Source: Pseudomonas hydrolytica (GTDB taxonomy: Bacteria > Pseudomonadota > Gammaproteobacteria > Pseudomonadales > Pseudomonadaceae). Taken from it: 64,000 nucleotides of DNA. The translations under genes were made by a program, and so were the position numbers. Positions 18,387 to 27,697 of the stretch are shown in pieces. Every line of letters begins with the position of its first letter. Within the stretch, counting starts at the first letter, position 1. Below the pieces are notes generated by a model. That model saw only the letters and a list, made by a program, of their open reading frames with translations. It searched no databases and had not been told where the DNA came from. Location: contig NZ_CP099397.1 of NCBI RefSeq assembly GCF_021495345.1, positions 3,472,001 through 3,536,000 of the forward strand, written 5' to 3'.

Positions 18387-19630
18387 CAGCCGTGGTACCG
18401 ACGGAACAGCAGCGAGCCGTTGGTGCCGCCGAAGCCGAAGGAGTTCGACAGGGCGATCTCGATCGGCATGGCCTTGGCCTGGTGCGCGACGAAGTCCAGG
18501 TCGCAGCCTTCGTCCGGCTCGTCCAGGTTGATGGTCGGCGGCGCGACCTGGTCGCGGATCGCCAGCACGCTGAAGATCGCTTCCACCGCACCCGCAGCAC
18601 CCAGCAGGTGACCGGTCATGGACTTGGTCGAGCTAACCGCCAGCTTGTAGGCGTGATCGCCGAACACGCTCTTCACCGCCGCAGCTTCGGCAATGTCGCC
18701 CGCCGGAGTCGAAGTGCCGTGGGCGTTGATGTACTGCACCTGATCGGCATTGATGCCGGCATCGCGCAAGGCTGCCGCCATGCAGCGCGCCGCACCGGCG
18801 CCATCCTCGGGCGGCGAGGTCATGTGGAAGGCGTCGCCGCTCATGCCGAAACCGATCAGCTCGGCATAGATGGTGGCGCCACGCGCCTTGGCGTGTTCCA
18901 GCTCTTCCAGTACCAGGGCGCCGGAGCCATCGGACAGCACGAAGCCGTCACGGCCCTTGTCCCACGGACGGCTGGCCTTGGTCGGCTCGTCGTTGCGCGT
19001 CGACAGCGCACGCGCAGCACCGAAGCCGCCCATGCCCAGACCGCAGGCCGCCATCTCGGCGCCGCCGGCGACCATCACATCGGCTTCGCCATAGGCGATG
19101 TTGCGCGCGGCCATGCCGATGCAGTGAGTGCCGGTGGTGCACGCCGTGGCGATGGCGTAGTTCGGCCCCTGCAGCCCCAGGTGGATCGACAGGAAGCCGG
19201 AAATCATGTTGATGATCGAGCCCGGCACGAAGAACGGCGAAATGCGCCGCGGCCCCTGCTCGTGCAGCGATTTGCAGTTGTTCTCGATATTGGTCAGGCC
19301 GCCGATACCGGAGCCCATGGCCACACCGATACGCTCGCGATTGGCGTCGGTGATGTCCAGTCCGGAATCACGCACGGCCTGGAAGCAGGCAGCGAGACCG
19401 TACTGGATGAACAGGTCGAGCTTGCGCGCCTCCTTGGCGGAGAGGTACTCCTCGACGTTGAAACCCTTGACCGACCCGCCAAAACGGGTGGAGTAGGCGG
19501 ACAGGTCCATGTGCTCGATCAGACCGATGCCACTGCGCCCGGCCAAAATGCCCTGCCAGCTGCTCGGCACATCGTTACCCAGCGGCGACAACATGCCCAT
19601 ACCGGTAACCACGACGCGTCTACGCGACAC
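18386..19630 (-). CDS. fabF: 3-oxoacyl-ACP synthase II
   Basis: FabF (KAS II) condenses malonyl-ACP with acyl-ACP in fatty-acid elongation and in temperature control of unsaturation. The 414-residue protein has the Cys164 nucleophile in [10 protein letters not shown], and the two active-site His in [11 protein letters not shown] and [12 protein letters not shown]. It is separated from acpP by a hairpin terminator (19681-19717) that may lower its expression relative to acpP. Downstream pabC overlaps its stop. Confidence 0.97.
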   Translation of the reverse strand: MSRRRVVVTGMGMLSPLGNDVPSSWQGILAGRSGIGLIEHMDLSAYSTRFGGSVKGFNVEEYLSAKEARKLDLFIQYGLAACFQAVRDSGLDITDANRERIGVAMGSGIGGLTNIENNCKSLHEQGPRRISPFFVPGSIINMISGFLSIHLGLQGPNYAIATACTTGTHCIGMAARNIAYGEADVMVAGGAEMAACGLGMGGFGAARALSTRNDEPTKASRPWDKGRDGFVLSDGSGALVLEELEHAKARGATIYAELIGFGMSGDAFHMTSPPEDGAGAARCMAAALRDAGINADQVQYINAHGTSTPAGDIAEAAAVKSVFGDHAYKLAVSSTKSMTGHLLGAAGAVEAIFSVLAIRDQVAPPTINLDEPDEGCDLDFVAHQAKAMPIEIALSNSFGFGGTNGSLLFRRYHG

Positions 19631-19680
19631 AGCAATCTCCTCTTGTTCTACTCAGGCGCCACATGCGCCTTGCACGTAAA

Positions 19681-19717
19681 GAAAAGCCGCACGCCTGATT
19701 AGGGAGTGCGGCTTTTC
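19681..19717 (-). terminator. Hairpin terminator/attenuator between acpP and fabF
   Basis: Arms GAAAAGCCGCAC (19681-19692) and GTGCGGCTTTTC (19706-19717) with a 13-base loop form a nearly perfect stem. T-rich sequence on the minus strand follows (CTTTTCTTTACG). It sits after acpP and before fabF, both minus strand. Partial termination would give far more acpP than fabF mRNA. Confidence 0.85.
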
Positions 19718-19740
19718 TCGGTCAGAAAGCTGACTGTGAC

Positions 19741-19977
19741 TTATTGCGCGTGGGCAGTCACGTAGTCGATGGCTTCCTGAACGGTGGTGATCTTCTCAGC
19801 TTGCTCGTCCGGGATCTCGGTCTCGAATTCCTCCTCGAGAGCCATCACCAGCTCAACGGTGTCAAGAGAGTCGGCACCCAGGTCTTCAACGAAGGAAGCG
19901 CTGTTGGTTACTTCCTCTTCCTTGACGCCAAGTTGCTCAGCAACGATTTTCTTGACGCGTTCTTCGATGGTGCTCAT
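19741..19977 (-). CDS. acpP: Acyl carrier protein
   Basis: AcpP carries growing acyl chains for fatty acid, lipid A and lipoate synthesis. The 78-residue acidic protein has the 4'-phosphopantetheine attachment Ser37 in [25 protein letters not shown] precedes the ATG by 10 bases. It has its own strong-looking promoter (20029-20056) in the 228-base gap after fabG, and a hairpin after it, consistent with very high expression. Confidence 0.98.
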   Translation of the reverse strand: MSTIEERVKKIVAEQLGVKEEEVTNSASFVEDLGADSLDTVELVMALEEEFETEIPDEQAEKITTVQEAIDYVTAHAQ

Positions 19978-20028
19978 ACCTTGTTTTCACTCCTATTGGA
20001 CAAATCCAGGCAGCTGGTAGCGGCCAAG

Positions 20029-20056
20029 TGTATAGAAAGGGTTTTTAGCATTTCAA
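20029..20056 (-). promoter_or_regulatory. Promoter of acpP
   Basis: On the minus strand, a -35 TTGAAA (20051-20056) and a -10 TATACA (20029-20034) are spaced by 16 bases, ending about 50 bases before the acpP start codon. This is a plausible sigma-70 promoter. No operator is evident. Confidence 0.6.
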
Positions 20057-20205
20057 GCTGAATGCCGGGGAGCCCCCAGGAACACTTCAACGATCTGTCT
20101 ATAAACCTGTTGCAGCTTTATAACGGATTTTAGACAGCCACTATGACAGTTTTCTGATGGCTCGCGTCACATTCGAGAACCTCCGGACAGTCGGAGGCGC
20201 CCTTT

Positions 20206-20949
20206 TTAGCTCATGTACATACCGCCGTTCACCGGAATAGTAGCCCCAGTGACGTAGCCTGCGCCATCGGAAGCCAGGAAACCGACGACCTTGGCGATCT
20301 CTTCGGCCTGGCCCAGACGGCCCAGCGGAATCTGCGTCAGCAGCGCGTCGCGCTGTGCTTCCGGCAGCTCGCGGGTCATGTCGGTGTCGATGAAACCCGG
20401 GGCTACCGAGTTGACGGTAATGCCGCGCGAACCGACTTCACGCGCCAGAGCGCGGCTGAAACCTTCCAGACCGGCCTTGGCGGCAGCGTAGTTGGCCTGT
20501 CCGGCATTGCCCATGGCACCAACCACGGAACCGATGTTGATGATCCGGCCGAAGCGCGCCTTGGTCATGCCGCGCAGCACGCCCTTGGACAGGCGATAGA
20601 GACTGTTGAGGTTGGTGTCGATGACGTCGAACCACTCGTCGTCTTTCATGCGCAGCATCAGGTTGTCGCGGGTGATACCGGCGTTGTTGACCAGAATGGC
20701 CGGCGCACCGAACTGCTCGGCGATAGCACCCAGCACGGCCTCGACGGACTCGGCGCTGGTCACGTTCAGTTCCATGCCGGTACCGCTGATGCCGTGTTCT
20801 TTCAGCGTGGCAGCGATGCGCTCGGCACCGGATGCCGAAGTGGCAGTGCCGATGACGATGGCGCCCTGACGGCCCAGCTCCAGAGCAATTGCCTGGCCGA
20901 TACCACGGCTGGCGCCAGTGACCAGCGCGACCTTACCTTGCAGACTCAT
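20206..20949 (-). CDS. fabG: 3-oxoacyl-ACP reductase
   Basis: FabG reduces 3-oxoacyl-ACP with NADPH in the fatty-acid cycle. The 247-residue short-chain dehydrogenase has the cofactor motif TGASRGIGQAIA, NNAG, and the catalytic Ser141, Tyr154 and Lys158 in YAAAK. It ends in VNGGMYMS, as usual. It lies 15 bases after fabD on the same strand; the longer gap to acpP holds a promoter. Confidence 0.97.
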   Translation of the reverse strand: MSLQGKVALVTGASRGIGQAIALELGRQGAIVIGTATSASGAERIAATLKEHGISGTGMELNVTSAESVEAVLGAIAEQFGAPAILVNNAGITRDNLMLRMKDDEWFDVIDTNLNSLYRLSKGVLRGMTKARFGRIINIGSVVGAMGNAGQANYAAAKAGLEGFSRALAREVGSRGITVNSVAPGFIDTDMTRELPEAQRDALLTQIPLGRLGQAEEIAKVVGFLASDGAGYVTGATIPVNGGMYMS

Positions 20950-20964
20950 GTTCGTTCTCCTTTC

Positions 20965-21903
20965 TCAAGCCAACGCAGCACGAGCAGCGGCGAAAGCATC
21001 GGGGGTATCCAGATTGTGGGTGTTGATGCCTTTGACGCAGCGCTTGTTCAGGCCGCTGAGCACCTTGCCGGGGCCGCACTCGACCAGATCGGTTACGCCC
21101 TGCTCGGACAGACGCACCATGGACTCTACCCAGCGAACCGGGCTGTACAGCTGCGCCAGCAGGTCGGCCTTCAGGGTGGCCAGGTCGGACACCACGGCGG
21201 CGCTGACGTTCTGCACCAGCGGGATCTGCGGCGCCTGCCAGTTCAATGCCTCGACCGACTCGGCGAAACGCTCGGCAGCAGGCTTCATCAGCGCGCAGTG
21301 CGACGGCACGCTGACCGGCAGCGCCATGGCGCGCTTGGCGCCGCGCGCCTTGCACGCCTCGATGGCGCGTTCGACGGCAGCCGCGCTACCGGCGATCACC
21401 ACCTGACCAGGGGCATTGAAGTTCACCGCACTGACCACATCACCCTGCGCGGCTTCGGCGCAGGCAGCCAGCACGTCGGCATCTTCCAGACCGAGGATGG
21501 CGGCCATGCCGCCCTGCCCGGCCGGAACGGCCTGCTGCATCAGTTGACCGCGGCGCTCCACCAGCTTCACGGCGTCGGCGAAGCCGATGCTGCCCGCGGC
21601 GACCAGCGCGGAGTACTCACCCAGGCTGTGACCGGCGACGAACGCCGGCTTGGCGCCACCCTCGGCCAGCCACAGACGCCACAGGGCGATGGAGGCGGTG
21701 AGGATGGCCGGCTGGGTCTTGTCGGTCTGGTTCAGCTGCTCTTCCGGACCTTGCTGGGTCAACGCCCAGAGATCGTAACCGAGCGCTTCGGAGGCTTCGC
21801 CGAAGGTATCGAGCACCAGCTGCTGCTGGGCACCGTGCTCGGCGAGCATGGCCAGGGCTTGCGAACCCTGACCGGGAAAGACGAATGCGAGGGATGCAGA
21901 CAT
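20965..21903 (-). CDS. fabD: Malonyl-CoA:ACP transacylase
   Basis: FabD moves malonyl from CoA to ACP. The 312-residue protein has FPGQGSQ at the N-terminus, the nucleophile Ser93 in GHSLGEYSALVAAG, and the partner His in SVPSHCALM. It is the second fatty-acid gene after plsX, from which it is separated by 125 bases containing a hairpin that resembles an attenuator (21932-21949). Confidence 0.97.
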   Translation of the reverse strand: MSASLAFVFPGQGSQALAMLAEHGAQQQLVLDTFGEASEALGYDLWALTQQGPEEQLNQTDKTQPAILTASIALWRLWLAEGGAKPAFVAGHSLGEYSALVAAGSIGFADAVKLVERRGQLMQQAVPAGQGGMAAILGLEDADVLAACAEAAQGDVVSAVNFNAPGQVVIAGSAAAVERAIEACKARGAKRAMALPVSVPSHCALMKPAAERFAESVEALNWQAPQIPLVQNVSAAVVSDLATLKADLLAQLYSPVRWVESMVRLSEQGVTDLVECGPGKVLSGLNKRCVKGINTHNLDTPDAFAAARAALA

Positions 21904-21922
21904 GAATAAGTCCCTTGAGTCG

Positions 21923-21949
21923 AAAAACCAACGCCAGGCGAGCCTGGCG
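21923..21949 (-). terminator. Terminator-like hairpin in the plsX-fabD gap
   Basis: Arms CGCCAGGC (21932-21939) and GCCTGGCG (21942-21949) with a 2-base loop are followed on the minus strand by TTGGTTTTT, only about 20 bases before the fabD start. The T-run is interrupted, so termination may be partial; it may instead be an mRNA stability element. Confidence 0.5.
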
Positions 21950-22028
21950 CAGCAAACTGACAGTTGGATGACAGGCCGCGTGCCGCGGTCACATTCCGCC
22001 GCTGGTCACACCTGAAAACGCGACGAGT

Positions 22029-23039
22029 CTACAGCAACAAGTCCTCGAGGCGACCATGCAGTCGCTGCGGCAAATTTTCCTGCACCTCGCGCAGCGCACA
22101 GCGAATGGCACTCTGGAAGCTCTCCTGACCGGCCGCGCCATGGCTTTTGACCACGATGCCCTGCAGCCCGAGAAAGCTCGCGCCATTGTGCCTGGCCGGC
22201 GCCAGGTCGGCCTTGAGGCGGCGCAGCAGCGGCATCGCCAAAGCACCGACCGCCTGGGCGAACAACCCCTCATTGAACAGCGTCTCGACCCGGCCAGTGA
22301 TCATCTTCGCCAGGCCTTCGCTGGACTTGAGCAGGATGTTGCCGACGAAACCATCGCACACCACGACATCGGCTTCGCCACGGTACACCCCGTCGCCTTC
22401 TATATAGCCGATGAAGTTCAGCCCACGTGCCTGCTGCAGCAGGCTGGCGGCCAGCTTGACCTGCTGATTGCCCTTGATGTCTTCGGTGCCGACATTCAGC
22501 AGCGCCACGCGCGGCCGAGACACACCCAGCGTCTCGGCCGCGACTGCTCCCATGATCGCGAACTGGTAGAGATGCTCGGCACTGCAGTCGACATTGGCGC
22601 CCAGATCCAGCAGGTAGCAGTGGCCACGCTCGGTCGGAATCGGGCTGACCATGGCCGGCCGGTCGATACCCGGCAGCGTCTTGACCACGTAACGCGACAG
22701 CGCCATCAGCGCACCGGTATTGCCGGCACTGACGCAGGCATGCGCCTGGCGCTGACGCACCAGTTCCAGCGCCACGCGCATCGAGGCATCGGGCTTGCCG
22801 CGCAAGGCCTGAGCCGGGCGCTCGTCCATGGCGATCACTTCGCTGGCGTGATGAACCTGCAGGCGCGAGCGATCGACGCCGGACTGGCGAGCGAGCTGTT
22901 CTTCGATAAGAGGGGCTTGGCCGACGAGGGCCAGGTGCAGCGAGGGGAATTCGGCCAGCGCAGAAATGCAGGCCGGAACAATGCAGTGGGGACCGAAGTC
23001 CCCACCCATTGCATCAATCGCGATGATCGAGGCGGACAA
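22029..23039 (-). CDS. plsX: Phosphate acyltransferase PlsX
   Basis: PlsX makes acyl-phosphate from acyl-ACP for phospholipid synthesis with PlsY. The 336-residue protein begins [21 protein letters not shown]. It carries the family segments [36 protein letters not shown] and [15 protein letters not shown]. The start codon is TTG at 23039, 3 bases after the rpmF stop, giving the standard PlsX N-terminus. It is linked with yceD and rpmF, the usual order. Confidence 0.96.
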   Translation of the reverse strand: MSASIIAIDAMGGDFGPHCIVPACISALAEFPSLHLALVGQAPLIEEQLARQSGVDRSRLQVHHASEVIAMDERPAQALRGKPDASMRVALELVRQRQAHACVSAGNTGALMALSRYVVKTLPGIDRPAMVSPIPTERGHCYLLDLGANVDCSAEHLYQFAIMGAVAAETLGVSRPRVALLNVGTEDIKGNQQVKLAASLLQQARGLNFIGYIEGDGVYRGEADVVVCDGFVGNILLKSSEGLAKMITGRVETLFNEGLFAQAVGALAMPLLRRLKADLAPARHNGASFLGLQGIVVKSHGAAGQESFQSAIRCALREVQENLPQRLHGRLEDLLL

Positions 23040-23042
23040 GGA

Positions 23043-23225
23043 TTACTCGTCAGCGCCCTTGTCGATCACTTTGCGACCGCGGTACACGCCTTCCGGAGAA
23101 ACGTGGTGGCGCAGGTGAACTTCACCGGTGCTCTTCTCTACGGACAGGGTGCTGGCCTCGAGAGCATCGTGCGAACGACGCATGTCGCGGGCGGAACGGG
23201 ATTTTTTGTTCTGCTGAACAGCCAT
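23043..23225 (-). CDS. rpmF: 50S ribosomal protein L32
   Basis: The 60-residue basic protein starts [20 protein letters not shown], the L32 signature. It has no Cys pairs, so it is the zinc-independent form. It lies between yceD (13 bases) and plsX (3 bases) in the conserved yceD-rpmF-plsX-fab operon, coupling ribosome and lipid synthesis. Confidence 0.97.
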   Translation of the reverse strand: MAVQQNKKSRSARDMRRSHDALEASTLSVEKSTGEVHLRHHVSPEGVYRGRKVIDKGADE

Positions 23226-23238
23226 AACTCATTAACTC

Positions 23239-23766
23239 CTAAACGTTTGGGTCACGCTTTAACTGCGCCAATACACTGAACGGGTTGGACCGCGATACCT
23301 CGTCCTCGCCCGGCTCGGGCTCATCGAGACCGTCCGGCTGCTGGCAATCACCTGGGGCATGAGCAGGAACGATCGGCAGGGCGAGAAGCAATTCATCCTC
23401 GACCAGACCGAGCAGCTCCAGCGGCTCTTCACCCACTTCCAGCACGTCGTAGCCCTTCGGCAAGGACTGAGTGTTCGCTCCAACCCGAACCACGGCGTAT
23501 TCACATTCGCTGCGGATGGGTAGCGCGACCAGCTCCAGACAACGCTGGCAGACCATTTTGACCTCAACCTCGAGCTCACTGCGGATCACCACAGTTTTCT
23601 GCTCGTCACGCCCGAAATGAAATTTCGCCTGCACCGTGCCCGCCGTATCGGCAAGCGGGTCGCAGAGACGCGGCAGGCTGGCCAGCTCGAGCTGCCCTTC
23701 GAGGGTAGCTTCGCGGTCGGCGAGCTTGCGCGGATCAACGTGAGGTGGAATCGGCCCATTCAACAT
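23239..23766 (-). CDS. yceD: YceD/DUF177 family protein (23S rRNA accumulation protein)
   Basis: The 175-residue protein has the DUF177 centre with KMVCQRCLELVALPI and the acidic end DELLLALPIVPAH. E. coli YceD affects 23S rRNA accumulation; biochemical detail is not settled. It is the first gene of the rpmF-plsX-fabD-fabG operon and is divergent from the Maf-type gene, 110 bases away, where its promoter must lie. Confidence 0.93.
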   Translation of the reverse strand: MLNGPIPPHVDPRKLADREATLEGQLELASLPRLCDPLADTAGTVQAKFHFGRDEQKTVVIRSELEVEVKMVCQRCLELVALPIRSECEYAVVRVGANTQSLPKGYDVLEVGEEPLELLGLVEDELLLALPIVPAHAPGDCQQPDGLDEPEPGEDEVSRSNPFSVLAQLKRDPNV

Positions 23767-23876
23767 AGGCGCAGCATTCTAGGGATGCACCCTGCCCGTG
23801 TCAAAGGAAATTCGGCCTGTCTTCAAGCGGTGGCGATCAGTAGAATTCTTCGCCCACTTATATAAAGGAAGAGAAC

Positions 23877-24458
23877 ATGCCCGCGCTGCTGCTCGCCTCC
23901 AGCTCACCCTATCGCCGCGAGCTGCTCGACCGCCTGCAACTACCCTTTACCTGGCAGTCACCCAGCATCGATGAAAGCCGCCGCGAAGGCGAAGCCGCCA
24001 TCGACCTGGTCAAACGCCTGGCCGAAGAAAAGGCCCGCGCCCTCGCCAGCAGCCATCCTGACCATTTGATCATTGGCTCGGATCAGGTCGCCGTACTCGA
24101 CGACGGGCAGATACTGGGCAAACCCCACGACCTGCCAAGAGCCCAGCAGCAGCTGCGCGCCGCCAGTGGCAGCAGCGTCACCTTCCTGACCGGCCTGGCG
24201 CTGCTCAACACCAGCAGCGGCAGGTGCCAGGTGGACTGCGTGCCCTTCACCGTGCACTTCCGCCAACTTAGCGACGAGCAGATCCTGCGCTATCTGCAAC
24301 GCGAGCAGCCATTCGACTGCGCTGGCAGCTTCAAATCGGAAGGCCTGGGCATCAGCCTGTTTCGCAGCACCGAAGGCGAAGACACCACCAGCCTGATCGG
24401 CCTGCCACTGATTCGCCTGGTGGACATGCTGCTGAACGAGGGAATCGCAGTCCCTTGA
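23877..24458 (+). CDS. yceF: Maf family nucleotide pyrophosphatase (YceF, 7-methyl-GTP type)
   Basis: Maf/YceF proteins hydrolyse non-canonical nucleotides; the YceF branch prefers 7-methyl-GTP. The 193-residue protein begins LLASSSPYRRELLDRLQLPF and has the ASSSPYRR loop, IIGSDQVAVLDDGQILGKP and FDCAGSFKSEGLG. The position next to yceD-rpmF fits the YceF subgroup. AGGAAGAG precedes the ATG by 5 bases. A strong bidirectional terminator follows. Confidence 0.93.
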   Translation: MPALLLASSSPYRRELLDRLQLPFTWQSPSIDESRREGEAAIDLVKRLAEEKARALASSHPDHLIIGSDQVAVLDDGQILGKPHDLPRAQQQLRAASGSSVTFLTGLALLNTSSGRCQVDCVPFTVHFRQLSDEQILRYLQREQPFDCAGSFKSEGLGISLFRSTEGEDTTSLIGLPLIRLVDMLLNEGIAVP

Positions 24459-24475
24459 GTCACCCATAAAAAGAA

Positions 24476-24504
24476 GAAGGCCCGCTCAGCGGGCCTTCCT
24501 TTTA
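24476..24504. terminator. Bidirectional terminator between yceF and sppA
   Basis: GAAGGCCCGC (24476-24485) and GCGGGCCTTC (24489-24498) pair across a 3-base loop, with T-rich sequence after it on the plus strand and A-rich before it. It serves the convergent genes yceF and sppA. Confidence 0.92.
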
Positions 24505-24508
24505 ACTG

Positions 24509-25489
24509 TCAGCGCAGCGTCGGCCCCTGGAAGCCCATCCACAACGCAATGCGATCAGCCACGCTGGTACCCAGGCGCTTGGCGAAGCGATCGAACGGCG
24601 TGTCTCGCACGGTGAAGTCGACCATCTCCTTCTCGCCAATCACCTCGCGAGCAACGTAACTGGCACTTCCCAGCGCATCGACCAGCCCCAGCTGCAGCGC
24701 CTGCTCGCCCGACCAGACCAACCCCGAGAACAGCTCGGGATGCGCATCTGCCTTGAGACGATCACCGCGCCCCTGCTTCACGCTTTCGATGAACTGGCGG
24801 TGAGTGGTATCCAGCACCCCTTTCCAGAAGCGGGTTTCCTCTTCCTTCTGCGGCTGGAACGGATCGAGAAACGCCTTGTGCTCACCCGAGGTGTAGACGC
24901 GACGCTCGACACCGAGCTTCTCCATGGTTTCGACGAAGCCGAAGCTGGCCGCCGTAACACCGATGGAGCCGACCAGACTGGCCTTGTCCGCGTAGATCTC
25001 GTCGGCCGCACTGGCGATGTAGTAGGCCCCGGAAGCGCCTAGATCGGTAATCACCGCGTAGACCTTGATCTGCGGATGCTCGCCGCGCAAGCGGCGAATC
25101 TCGTCATAGATATAGCCGGACTGCACCGGACTGCCGCCAGGGCTATTGATACGCAGGATCACACCCTTGGTGTTGGCGTCCTCGAAGGCTGCACGCAGAC
25201 TGCCTACCACCTTGTCGGCACTGGCCTGCTCCTGATCGGCGATCATCCCGCGAATCTCGATCAGGGCCGTATGCGCACCGGTCGACGCACCCTTCTTCAG
25301 ATCGAGCGCCGGCAAGAACAGCGCCAACGCCCCGAACAGATAAAGAAACGTCAGCAGCTTGAAGAAAATCCCCCAACGCCGCGAACGACGCTGCTCCTGC
25401 ACACTGGACAGCAGCGCCTTCTCCAGCAGCTTCCAGCTTTTGGCATCCTCACCCTCGGACTTCGCCGATGACTTCCACTCATCCGACAT
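24509..25489 (-). CDS. sppA: Signal peptide peptidase SppA, short (S49) form
   Basis: SppA cleaves leftover signal peptides in the inner membrane, facing the periplasm. The 326-residue protein has one membrane helix (about residues 41-61) and a single S49 domain. The expected nucleophile is Ser153 (GASGAYYIAS), and the general base Lys205 (SGEHKAFLDP) is 52 residues on, the spacing seen in B. subtilis SppA. The ATG at 25489 is preceded by GGTGAG and overlaps the end of the HAD gene by 11 bases; a GTG at 25495 is possible but less well placed. Confidence 0.94.
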   Translation of the reverse strand: MSDEWKSSAKSEGEDAKSWKLLEKALLSSVQEQRRSRRWGIFFKLLTFLYLFGALALFLPALDLKKGASTGAHTALIEIRGMIADQEQASADKVVGSLRAAFEDANTKGVILRINSPGGSPVQSGYIYDEIRRLRGEHPQIKVYAVITDLGASGAYYIASAADEIYADKASLVGSIGVTAASFGFVETMEKLGVERRVYTSGEHKAFLDPFQPQKEEETRFWKGVLDTTHRQFIESVKQGRGDRLKADAHPELFSGLVWSGEQALQLGLVDALGSASYVAREVIGEKEMVDFTVRDTPFDRFAKRLGTSVADRIALWMGFQGPTLR

Positions 25490-26174
25490 GTTCACTCACC
25501 CCTACAGAACGCTGCGCGCCCCGCCCATCCAGCCAGGCGCGCAGCTCATTGAAATCGTTGATCGCCAGACGCGGCGAACATTCACGCAACACCGACAGCG
25601 GCTGCGCACCGAACCCCACGGCAACCGAATCCATCCCGGCATTGCGCGCCATCAGCAGATCGAAGGTAGAATCGCCCACCATCAATGCCCGCTCAGGGTG
25701 CACACCGCAATGCGCGAGAATCTCGTGCAGCATACGCGGATCCGGCTTGCTCGCCGTCTCGTCGGCGCAGCGGGTGACATCGAAATAATCCAGCCAGCCC
25801 TTGTCCGCCAGCACCCGCTGCAGCCCGTTGCGCCCCTTGCCGGTCGCAACCGCCAGACCATAGCCCTGCTCGCGAAATGCCTCGAGCGACTCCCGCACAC
25901 CCTCGAACAGCGGCGAAGGCTCGGTTTCCAGAGCCAGATACTGTTCGCTGTAGGCGCGCCGGATGGTTTCGATTCGCAGCGGTTCATCGAGTTCCGGGTA
26001 CAGCGTACGAATCGCCACTCCCAGCTCCAGCCCAATGATGCCGCGCACCGCGACATCCGTGCAGCGCGGCACGCCCGCCACATCGGCCGCGCGATGCATG
26101 GCCTCGACGATACGGCCGATGGAGTCCACCAGCGTGCCGTCCCAGTCGAAGATCAGCAGTTGATAGTCAGGCAC
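25479..26174 (-). CDS. HAD-family phosphatase (phosphoglycolate phosphatase-like)
   Basis: The 231-residue cytoplasmic enzyme has HAD motif [11 protein letters not shown] (Asp10 nucleophile, Asp12 acid), motif II ATGK, and motif III/IV around SKPDPRM and [16 protein letters not shown]. Substrate is uncertain; relatives act on phosphoglycolate or other small phosphates. It starts with GTG at 26174, overlapping the rluC stop by 8 bases (GTGCCTGA), and overlaps sppA, so rluC-HAD-sppA is one coupled operon. Confidence 0.92.
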   Translation of the reverse strand: MPDYQLLIFDWDGTLVDSIGRIVEAMHRAADVAGVPRCTDVAVRGIIGLELGVAIRTLYPELDEPLRIETIRRAYSEQYLALETEPSPLFEGVRESLEAFREQGYGLAVATGKGRNGLQRVLADKGWLDYFDVTRCADETASKPDPRMLHEILAHCGVHPERALMVGDSTFDLLMARNAGMDSVAVGFGAQPLSVLRECSPRLAINDFNELRAWLDGRGAQRSVGVSEHVG

Positions 26175-27120
26175 TCAGCCGCTCCAGGGTCTTGGCCCAC
26201 ATCTCGTCCACCGGCGCCTCGAGCTTCAGCACGCCGCCCTCAGGCAGCGGCACATGCAACTCGTAGGCGTGCAGGAACAGGCGCTTGCCGCCCAGCTCGC
26301 GAATCTCGCGGGTAAAGTCGTCATCGCCGTACTTGGAGTCGCCGGCGATGCAGTGCCCGGCATGCTTGGCGTGCACACGAATCTGATGGGTGCGACCGGT
26401 CACCGGCTTGGCCTCGACCAGCGTGGCGAAGTCGCCGAAGCGGCGCAGCACGCGAAACAGCGTCAGCGCCTCCTTGCCCTCGCCGTCAACCTCGACCATG
26501 CGCTCGCCGGAGCGCAGGTTACTCTTCTGCAGCGGCGCGTTGACCTGCTTCTTGGCGGTCGCCCAGTGGCCGCGAACCAGCGCCATGTAGCGTTTGTCCA
26601 CGCCGTCGCCGCGCAATGCCTCGTGCAGGTGACGCAGCATGCTGCGCTTCTTGGCGATCATCAAAAGGCCGGACGTGTCGCGATCCAGGCGGTGCACCAG
26701 CTCCAGATCCTTGGCATCGGGACGCAACTGACGGAAGGCCTCGATCACCCCGTAATTCAGGCCGCTGCCGCCGTGCACGGCGATGCCGGCCGGCTTGTTC
26801 AGCACGATCAGTGCCTTGTCTTCGTAGACGATGGCCGCCTCGAGCCGCTCGAGCAGCCCCTGGGCGACCGGCTCGGGCTCGTCGCGCTCGGCCAGGCGCA
26901 ACGGCGGCACGCGCACGATGTCACCGGCCTGCAGCTTGTACTCGGGCTTGATCCGACCCTTGTTCACCCGCACCTCGCCTTTGCGCAGAATGCGGTAAAT
27001 CAGGGTCTTGGGCACGCCCTTGAGCTGTGTCCTGAGGAAATTGTCGATGCGTTGGCCGGCGAAATCCGGTGCAACCTCGATCAGCTGGACGCCGGAGGTT
27101 GGAGAGGCGGGAGTAGTCAT
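26167..27120 (-). CDS. rluC: 23S rRNA pseudouridine synthase RluC
   Basis: RluC makes pseudouridine at positions 955, 2504 and 2580 of 23S rRNA (E. coli numbering). The 317-residue protein has an N-terminal S4 RNA-binding domain (about residues 20-80) and the RluA-type catalytic domain with [12 protein letters not shown], where Asp146 is the catalytic residue. The ATG at 27120 gives the natural N-terminus; the longer frame upstream is in the rne leader. It is divergent from rne, as in E. coli. Confidence 0.95.
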   Translation of the reverse strand: MTTPASPTSGVQLIEVAPDFAGQRIDNFLRTQLKGVPKTLIYRILRKGEVRVNKGRIKPEYKLQAGDIVRVPPLRLAERDEPEPVAQGLLERLEAAIVYEDKALIVLNKPAGIAVHGGSGLNYGVIEAFRQLRPDAKDLELVHRLDRDTSGLLMIAKKRSMLRHLHEALRGDGVDKRYMALVRGHWATAKKQVNAPLQKSNLRSGERMVEVDGEGKEALTLFRVLRRFGDFATLVEAKPVTGRTHQIRVHAKHAGHCIAGDSKYGDDDFTREIRELGGKRLFLHAYELHVPLPEGGVLKLEAPVDEMWAKTLERLSA

Positions 27121-27697
27121 CGCGCAATCATAACAATTTTTTATGGAATTGAAGCACTTAATCATTACTGCTATAGTCGCGAACGCCGCCAAAAGCGGCC
27201 TGGCTTGTGGATGATCGCCAAACTTGCCATCCCCTGCCCGCGCAAACCTTTTTGGACGTGAGGCCGTCCGACGGATTCTTCGGCTTGGAAAGCCGCAAAA
27301 GGCCACGAAGACTTCGGAAATAAAGCCTTGAGTATGATGCGCGATTCGCCCGCTGGGCGGTCGCGGTAACTGACAACCGCTGCGGAATCCGCGCGCGGCA
27401 CCCGATTTTCAGCGATACGTGTAGGGTGGAGATGTACAACTGTCGGACTGCGCAGCATATCGCTTGATCAAAGACGCCTCATCTCGTCCGCTACCGCCAG
27501 TTGATTCCTCCTCCTGACTGAGTGCTTTCTGTCACCACAGCAAGCAGGAGACGTCCGTCGCGACCGCAGCCTCTGATGGCAGGCCGTCGCTCGACAGTGG
27601 AACGACTTACGACCGTTTCTGACGCGCCTGACACCGACCCTGAGAGTCGTGTGTGCCTAACGTGGCTTCCGCTAGCCCCGGAACCCATTGGTACCAC
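27121..27697. promoter_or_regulatory. rluC-rne divergent region with long rne leader
   Basis: This 577-base region holds no gene. On the plus strand a TATGAT (27333-27338) is a possible -10 about 360 bases before rne, with only a weak -35 (GACTTC at 27310-27315). Sequence after it can form several hairpins (for example GCCCGCTGGGCGGTCGCGG near 27348). E. coli rne has a leader of similar length that RNase E itself binds and cuts to limit its own amount; the same feedback is inferred here. The rluC promoter must lie near 27125-27180, which is AT-rich. Confidence 0.55.

Noticed and set aside
20166..20205. Hairpin CCTCCG/CGGAGG after fabG
   Set aside because: The T-run is on the plus strand, where there is no gene to terminate; as a fabG terminator it lacks the T-run on the right side.
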